64,000 nt of DNA from Chloranthus sessilifolius (Eukaryota > Streptophyta > Magnoliopsida > Chloranthales > Chloranthaceae): the NCBI GenBank assembly GCA_021018995.1, contig CM037586.1, positions 3,694,328-3,758,327 on the forward strand. The letters run 5' to 3'. Below the pieces are notes generated by a model that searched no databases, had not been told where the DNA came from, and worked only from the letters and a program-made list of their open reading frames with translations. Positions 58,285 to 64,000 of the stretch are shown here, one piece after another (the stretch's first letter is position 1; each line of letters opens with the position of its first letter). The translations under genes and the position numbers were made by a program.

Positions 58285-59130
58285 CTGGGGATATGGGTTG
58301 GAATGCATGGTGGATCCATACATTTGAATCATGCAGGGTCCATGTGGCACCCATACAAGGGATCAGGTATCACCACAACTTGCTTGAGGATGATTAGAGG
58401 TCACCAAAATAATTTGGACATGATCTGATATATATCTATTATTGTGACAAAATACTCCCTTTTTAAAAAAATACGCATATAATATGTATTTTGTTCCACA
58501 ACGAATTGAACATGTATAGTACCCTTATTTTTTTAATAAAACTTATATTTTCGTATAGTACGTGTCTTTCACATATTAAACACATTTTTTCCCCTATATT
58601 TTACCGTGCTTTGAAAAAAGGCTTTAAATTGTTTTTATATATTTTCTTGTTTTTCCCCAATGTTTCCCGATTTTTTCTGGCTTCGGATTTTACAGTTTTT
58701 TATCTTTCATTTTTTCCCATTTTTTCTGACTTTCTCGCTTATTATATTAAACCCGTACTCCTATTTTGTCACTTTGATATCTACCATCCATAATTTGGTC
58801 AAAGGAGAAAAAATTCAATACACCATAATGTGTGGGGCAATGCATAATCTTTGACCATAGTTTTAACCACCAAAATATTTAATTTTTAAAACTTTTTTTA
58901 ATAAATCGCGTGCCATGACACATGATCCCAAGAGGGGAGTTGTTCCAGGATCATGTGCCATGTGGCATGTGATCTAGGATTCGAGTGCATGAGTTCATCC
59001 ATGCATTCCAACCCATATACCGTTTCTCCATATATACATATGAGAAAAGAGTCAATGGGTTCGACTAAATGGATGAACCCAAAGCGTTCGAACCCAAGAA
59101 TACATGCCATGTGGCATGTGATGTAAAAAA
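58285..59130. repeat. Palindromic element R, copy 1
   Basis: The left arm GATATGGGTTGGAATGCATG with CCATGTGGCACCC is mirrored by the right arm CATGTGCCATGTGGCATGTG, GAGTGCATGAGTTCATCCAT and CATTCCAACCCATATACC. Between lie TACCATCCATAATTTGGTCA and AT-rich sequence. It is non-coding and the class is not determined. Confidence 0.6.
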
Positions 59131-59374
59131 AACACACATGTTTCGGCCTCCAAAAATCATGGTCAAACTTTACCTACCGTGTGCTTTTTTAGCTTTAAAA
59201 TTTAGACCATTGAAATCAATCAATGTTTGACTATTTTTTTAAAAAAATAATTCATCTAAACAGTGCACCCGTGCTCCACATGGCATAAATAATGTTTTGG
59301 ACGCTCACCATCCTCCAATGGAGGACTTAACTGGAATCTTTATTATACACACACACACACACACATGTATATAT

Positions 59375-60158
59375 AGGGGCGGGGATCTGTGCTCGAACAC
59401 ATGGTTTATCCGTGCATTCAAACTAGATGGACTACGTGGCACCCATCCATGGAATAGGGTGGCATAACAACTTGCCCAAGGACAATTAGATCCATGTAAA
59501 CAGTTAAAAAAAAGGGTTTGTATCCACCATCCAAAATCTGGTCAAAGGTGCAAAATTTTAATGTACCAGGTTCAAACTAATGAGACGGCGACGAAGCACA
59601 CAGTCCCAAAGGCAGTAGGGCTGGGTGGGAAGGAATGAGACCACTGAAACCTTTGCATATATACGACAAATCCTGAAGCTGAATGCATGTCTCAAGTGGA
59701 CTAAAGAAAGAGTTTCCTACTGCCCTGTAACCAGTCATGGAAAGGATTCCACTCCATATGTGGCTGGATCCCTACGGCTGCTGTCTCTACTTACAAGTGA
59801 ACTAAGAACCCTCCATTTTCTTAAGGATCAATGGATTTAATGTTCGTGTAATGATCTTAGAATCCGGGATCGACAGAGGGAATGGATGGAAGACCAAGAA
59901 CCCGCAGGATTGATCAACCGACGCCATCCAAATCAAATTTCAATCGTTTGATGGACGGATAGATCCTATAGCTTCATTTGACTCCAATCTTAGCGTCTGA
60001 AGGGAAGAGTTACCTATAATTAACTCTCGGAACAGAAATTTCGACCAGGGTTTTGAAGGGGAAAAAATCTTAACAACAGTTTTCTTTTCAAAATCATGTG
60101 CCACATGGCACATGATCTAGCTTTCGAATACTCGGATCATGCATTCGAATGCATAGAA

Positions 60159-60165
<7 letters not shown>
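59375..60165. mobile_element. Palindromic element R, copy 2, with foreign middle
   Basis: The left part (CGTGCATTCAAACTAGATGG, ACGTGGCACCCATCC, CCACCATCCAAAATCTGGTC) and the right part (CATGTGCCACATGGCACATG, GGATCATGCATTCGAATGC) match copy 1. 59568-60070 does not, and is less AT-rich. It looks like captured sequence, as in Pack-type elements. No protein family is recognised in it. A (CA)n tract precedes it at 59346-59366. Confidence 0.5.
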
Positions 60166-60194
<29 letters not shown>

Positions 60195-60197
<3 letters not shown>

Positions 60198-60227
60198 TAG
60201 TGAACCGTGCACGTGCGATGCATGTGA
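60195..60227 (-). mobile_element. Helitron 3' terminus, minus strand
   Basis: On the minus strand CACATGCATCGCACGTGCAC forms a hairpin (stem CACATGC/GCACGTG with one wobble). CTAG follows at 60198-60195 with T next. The hairpin, CTAG and T layout matches that at 3018-3047. The Helitron body would lie above 60227; its 5' end was not found. Confidence 0.55.
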
Positions 60228-60817
60228 GGGCCATTTATTTAAATAATTTACAAGAGATCTAAAATGTTTTTTGGCATCGGTGTTCAGCTCCAAATTCAGC
60301 AAGTGCAAAAAATTAAGCAAGAGATGTCAAATGAATTGCTAAAACAATACAAATTCTTAATTTTGGTATTAAGCGATTGACATTAAAACAAGCAAAAGAA
60401 CTAATGAAAATAATTTTGGGATGAAGAGAGGATTAATAGCCCTCCTGGATGGTGTATGTATATGACTCAAAGTGGTGCATCAGCTCTATTAGATGAATTT
60501 GTTATCGTGTTTCAAGAGACTCATAGATTGTATATAATAGTGTAAATCTTAGTATTTTTCATTTTTAGAAGGCGAGTGAGGACTCAGAAAAGCTCATCGC
60601 CTTCCCAGAAGACAGAAAGAGACTCATATTGGCTCCTAGAAACTCCAGCCAATCAAATCTATAGCGTGGGTTTTACTAAAGACTTCAAGATCTCATGTAA
60701 GAATCTTCGGTGGTCACTTTGTAGATTGAATGAAGTAATAAAGCAAGAGCAATTTAATGTAAGGGTTGAATCAAAATTGAAAATGAACAATAGGAGATTC
60801 CTCCCAAAAATAAAAAA
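60228..60817. other. Spacer, possible Helitron interior
   Basis: A plus-strand frame (60576-60827) runs without stops but shows no known domain. Nothing else is seen. Confidence 0.4.
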
Positions 60818-61440
60818 CAAGGGCTAATTGGCAATTTGGACTCAGAAAAATATAAAAGATGAGTTGACTATTGTACAAACCAAATCTGGCAGAAACTAAT
60901 AGAATCTAGAAAGACTCGTATGAGGAAAAATTTGAACCGGCTTCAACTATATGACTGATTGATTATTTAAAGTAAGAATCCAAAAAACACCAATGCGTTA
61001 GATTCAATATGGGTATTTGAAACCAACCCAGATGTTAGAAAAAGGCAAAAAAAGAAATCTTGACGTGGTGCAATAAGAATTAATGACCCCATATAGAATC
61101 ACATCAAACTCCTCATCTGGCTTATCGGAAATAAAGAAATAAAATACAAGGGCAAATTGGCTAGAAAATCGTGAACTTGGGCTCAGAACAAAACCACAAA
61201 ATGAAGTCTTCTCTACAACCAAAATTTGGCAAAACTATTAGAGTCTAAAGAGACCCATTATGAGGAGAAATCTAACCCTGCTTCCATGCATCGACCCATA
61301 TGTTAATTAAACTAAGAACCCATAAAAACCTATGAATTCAATGTGGGGAATTGAAACCAACCCAGATGTCAAGAAACCCAACAAAAATAATAGAAATCTC
61401 GACGTGGTGCAAGAACAGTTAATGATCAAAAACCTCAGCT
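60818..61440. repeat. Two diverged tandem units of about 328 bp
   Basis: Unit 1 starts ACAAGGGCTAATTGGCAATT (60818) and unit 2 ACAAGGGCAAATTGGC (about 61147). Both continue through TTTGGCARAA, GAAACCAACCCAGATGT and GACGTGGTGCAA to TTAATGA. Divergence is high, so this is an old duplication. Confidence 0.7.
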
Positions 61441-61478
61441 GGTTTATAAAAAGAAACAACAATCAAGTAAAAAATGAC

Positions 61479-61565
61479 CTAGAGCTGGAGAACTGATAAA
61501 GCCTCCCAGCTTCTATTCTCCTCATCTGGGTTTTCTCCTTCATCTTCTTCCTCTCCTTGTTCCAC
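61479..61565 (-). CDS. Possible terminal exon encoding an acidic tail
   Basis: On the minus strand an acceptor-like TTTGTTTAATAG at 61577-61566 precedes 28 sense codons, VEQGEEEDEGENPDEENRSW then EALSVLQL, ending in TAG (61481-61479). Glu/Asp-rich C-termini are common in plant nuclear proteins, but no family can be named. It could be a real last exon, one captured by the Helitron ending at 60195, or chance. Confidence 0.35.
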   Translation of the reverse strand: MEQGEEEDEGENPDEENRSWEALSVLQL

Positions 61566-61817
61566 CTATTAAACAAAACGATCTAATTCATGAACAGGAA
61601 TCAAGCAACTGAGAATAAATATACAAAAAAATGATCTAATTCATTTGGTTATAGTTAATTATTAGGAATCAAGGTAATTATTAGGATATAGCATAGGATC
61701 ATGTGTACAAAATTAATGATTCGGTCATTCTCAAGTCTCAACAGTGAACCAGCTTGATACCCTATAATTTTTTAACAAAGAATTATCGTCGGCGTTGAGA
61801 CGCAAGACGTCTCGTCT

Positions 61818-61900
61818 CAATACACCAAGCACTACACTTAGATTTATTGGATTTGTTGCTAAAATATTGGTATTAAACCCGAAACTTCCGGTCAATGACC
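61818..61900 (-). pseudogene. atpF: Nuclear plastid DNA fragment: atpF exon 1
   Basis: On the minus strand the sequence encodes [20 protein letters not shown] then LGVL, nearly identical to exon 1 of chloroplast atpF (ATP synthase subunit b, [20 protein letters not shown]). Only about 83 bp remain. The frame is fused on both sides to unrelated sequence, and the atpF start is missing. Such short inserts are usual NUPTs in plant nuclear genomes. The neighbouring sequence is not recognised as plastid. Confidence 0.8.
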
Positions 61901-62179
61901 AGCCATGCCTCCAACGTGACATTCTATGCCCTGTCCCTAGTAGTGCTGATGGATCAGCATTGAATACGTCAGTTGGTCGAGGATGTCTCATTTCAAACGA
62001 GATTTCAAACCATGGGTAATATAAGATATTATTTTCTAATTGAGATGATAAACAGTTCCACTATGAATCCATATTGCATGCATATAATTTGTGAAAAATT
62101 GCTTAGCACTTGTGGTATGTCATCGACTAAAAGTACTATAAATAGTGTCAGAATAAAAATATCCATGAGCTCAAAAGTG

Positions 62180-62271
62180 CACGGTTCGACCTATAGCTCA
62201 ACTGGATGGTTCACAATATAACAACCTTTAGGTCACACGCTCAAATTTCAGTGTAGCCATTAATTAAAATA

Positions 62272-62312
<41 letters not shown>
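62180..62312 (+). mobile_element. tRNA-derived SINE with GA tail
   Basis: A-box-like TATAGCTCAACTGG near 62192 and a worn B-box GGTCACACGCTCAAATT near 62231 give a tRNA-type head. The flanks GAGCTCAAAAGTG (62167-62179) and GAGCTCAAAATTG (62313-62325) agree at 12 of 13. The 3' end is a (GA)n tract (62272-62312) in place of poly(A). Confidence 0.7.
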
Positions 62313-62319
<7 letters not shown>

Positions 62320-62456
62320 CAAAATTGTCTTTGGTATTGTAAAAACAAACACGATCACAGTGAAGTCAACAGTAGTTAGAACTCTACCTAAGAAGAATTG
62401 TATCCAGAATTGTAATTATGATTCACAAGTATCTAATTATGTGATGTTGATCATTA

Positions 62457-62554
62457 TATAATTGCAAATGTTAGAAGAAAGAGATGTGCTCTTCCGAATC
62501 AAATATATAATTGCAAATGTTAGAAGAAAGAGATATGCTCTTCCGAATCAAATG
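62457..62554 (+). repeat. 49-bp tandem duplication
   Basis: ATTGCAAATGTTAGAAGAAA occurs at 62461 and 62510, each followed by GAGAT, then GCTCTTCCGAATCAAAT. One or two differences only, so it is recent. Confidence 0.85.
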
Positions 62555-64000
62555 GATAAAAACTATTTGCACTCTAAGATCAACATTGCTCTAGAGTCAA
62601 ATCATCTACGTTATATTACTAGCTTACCTTAGGCCAAGGTGTGTGTAAACTTGCATTTGAGAGCAAGTGAATGCCAGGAGAAATTAATTGAATAGAAAAA
62701 GCCTCTCCTTTTGGTATGTTGGACGCATAAATCATCGTTTTCGAAAAAAGATCAATTAATATAAGATTAAACCCATTAAATTGGTCTCCTTTCTGCACAA
62801 CTTCCTCGGCAAATTCCTGAGGACTGTTCCCACTTTGCACTTAAACCCAGACCCTGAAAACCCAAAAATAAAAAAAAAATAAAAAGAAAATTTATTTCAT
62901 CCGCAGAAAGATCAGCTCTATCAGAGATATAATATAAACATGATTGAGTGGTGACCCACTTGACCACTTGCAAGATTCAAAGGAAGTTAATAACAAAACC
63001 ATCAGTATCATTACAAAGAAAGGTTGTGGGCCATTGTTAAATTCAAGTAAGGAATACAGAAAATAATATTTTCTCAGGGACAAATCCAAGTGACAAGTTA
63101 ATAGGAAGTGATCAAATCCAAGGAAGGAAAAACCAAAAAAACATGGGTTGTAATAAAATCAAATTATAAAACCAATAACTGATGATTAAATCGAGTAGAA
63201 AAGAGTGTATAAATAATAACTATCTTAAACAACAAAAGGCAAAAAAATTATTGAGGACCAATTATTATTATTATTATTATTATTATTATTGTGGGCACTT
63301 GACCAACAAAGAACCAATATACAAAATAATAACCACTCGGCTACACTATAAATTGGCATACCATTAATTTTAGAACTGCTCTAACCGTTTTGATGATGGC
63401 CGACATAATTTTTTGCACTATAGATCTTGAGAAAATGGGCGTCAATCCAAGTGGCTCGAATATTGTAACATGAAAGCTCAAAAGCCATCTAAAAATTAGC
63501 AGCTACCATGTAAATATGGCATACCGTAAAATAGTGTCGTCATTAAAGTACACTCTTGATCTTACAACATTAAAGTACACTTTCTTATTATTGATCAATC
63601 TAAATAGTCTAAGTGGACATAAAAAATCATGCTTACACAAGAGTCCATTGTTATCTATCCGATCGAAGAACTTTAATCCAGGCTTTTCAGAAATAAAATT
63701 AACAGCTTAGATTTCCCACGTCTTACCCCTTTAATGGGATAAGATCATTTAGACACTGAACGTTAAATTCAAAATTACAATACTGTTTAAAATGGTGTTT
63801 AAATGACAATAAAGAGAGTAGGGTTCCCTGCTTTCTAGAACTGGTGATCATAAGAATCAAACACAGATGAAATCTGAGATGAACACAAATCTCTTTAGAT
63901 CTCTAATCTTGAATGGAGATAATAATAATAATAATAATAACAATAATAATAATAATAATGGTGACATCAAGAATTAGAGAGGAGCTAATATATATGAATA
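62555..64000. other. Terminal spacer with ATT/AAT microsatellites
   Basis: (ATT)n at 63261-63291 and (AAT)n at 63918-63959. 63520-63800 has AAGATCATTTAGACAC and GGTGTTTAAATGAC, inverted arms resembling repeat Q. No gene is recognised. Confidence 0.45.

Overview
The window is nuclear DNA from a flowering plant. The evidence is L1-type LINEs, Athila and copia LTR fossils, hAT, Tourist, CACTA and Mutator-type MITEs, tRNA-derived SINEs, a scrap of chloroplast atpF, and one plant-type multi-pass membrane protein gene. Base composition is AT-rich with many microsatellites. I cannot place the species from sequence alone. I found no CRISPR array, operon or other bacterial feature.

Layout. 0.1-0.3 kb: a broken copy of a plant cupin (DUF861) gene. 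0.5-2.5 kb: a cluster of Mutator-like foldback elements. 3.0 kb: a Helitron 3' end. 3.1-22.4 kb: an old Ty1/copia element that took in a solo LTR (which itself holds a hAT MITE and a second, long solo LTR) and a younger 12-kb Athila-type Ty3/gypsy element. 22.4-26.3 kb: an L1 LINE relic split by a solo LTR, a hAT MITE and another LINE end. 26.3-46.5 kb: a mosaic of MITEs, SINEs, LINE scraps, LTR scraps and unrecognised AT-rich DNA. 46.6-47.8 kb (minus strand): the only intact-looking host gene, for a secretory-pathway membrane protein of 408 residues. 48.5-50.7 kb: another foldback element and spacer. 50.8-56.95 kb (minus strand): a degraded autonomous hAT transposase gene split by a 3.7-kb solo LTR. 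57-64 kb: palindromic elements, a Helitron 3' end, a possible terminal exon, the atpF fragment, a SINE and microsatellites.

Nested order, flanking duplications and LTR divergence give a relative history. The copia LTRs differ at roughly 45-50 of about 310 aligned bases, counted by eye. The Athila LTRs differ at about 18 of the first 500. Repeated themes are long foldback elements with 9-bp target duplications, at least three hAT MITE families built from short reiterated motifs, and three LTR families that each carry a different array of short palindromes. I see no clearly new multi-gene system. The most unusual material is these palindrome arrays, the foldback family, and a hAT gene whose candidate terminus matches MITEs in the same window.
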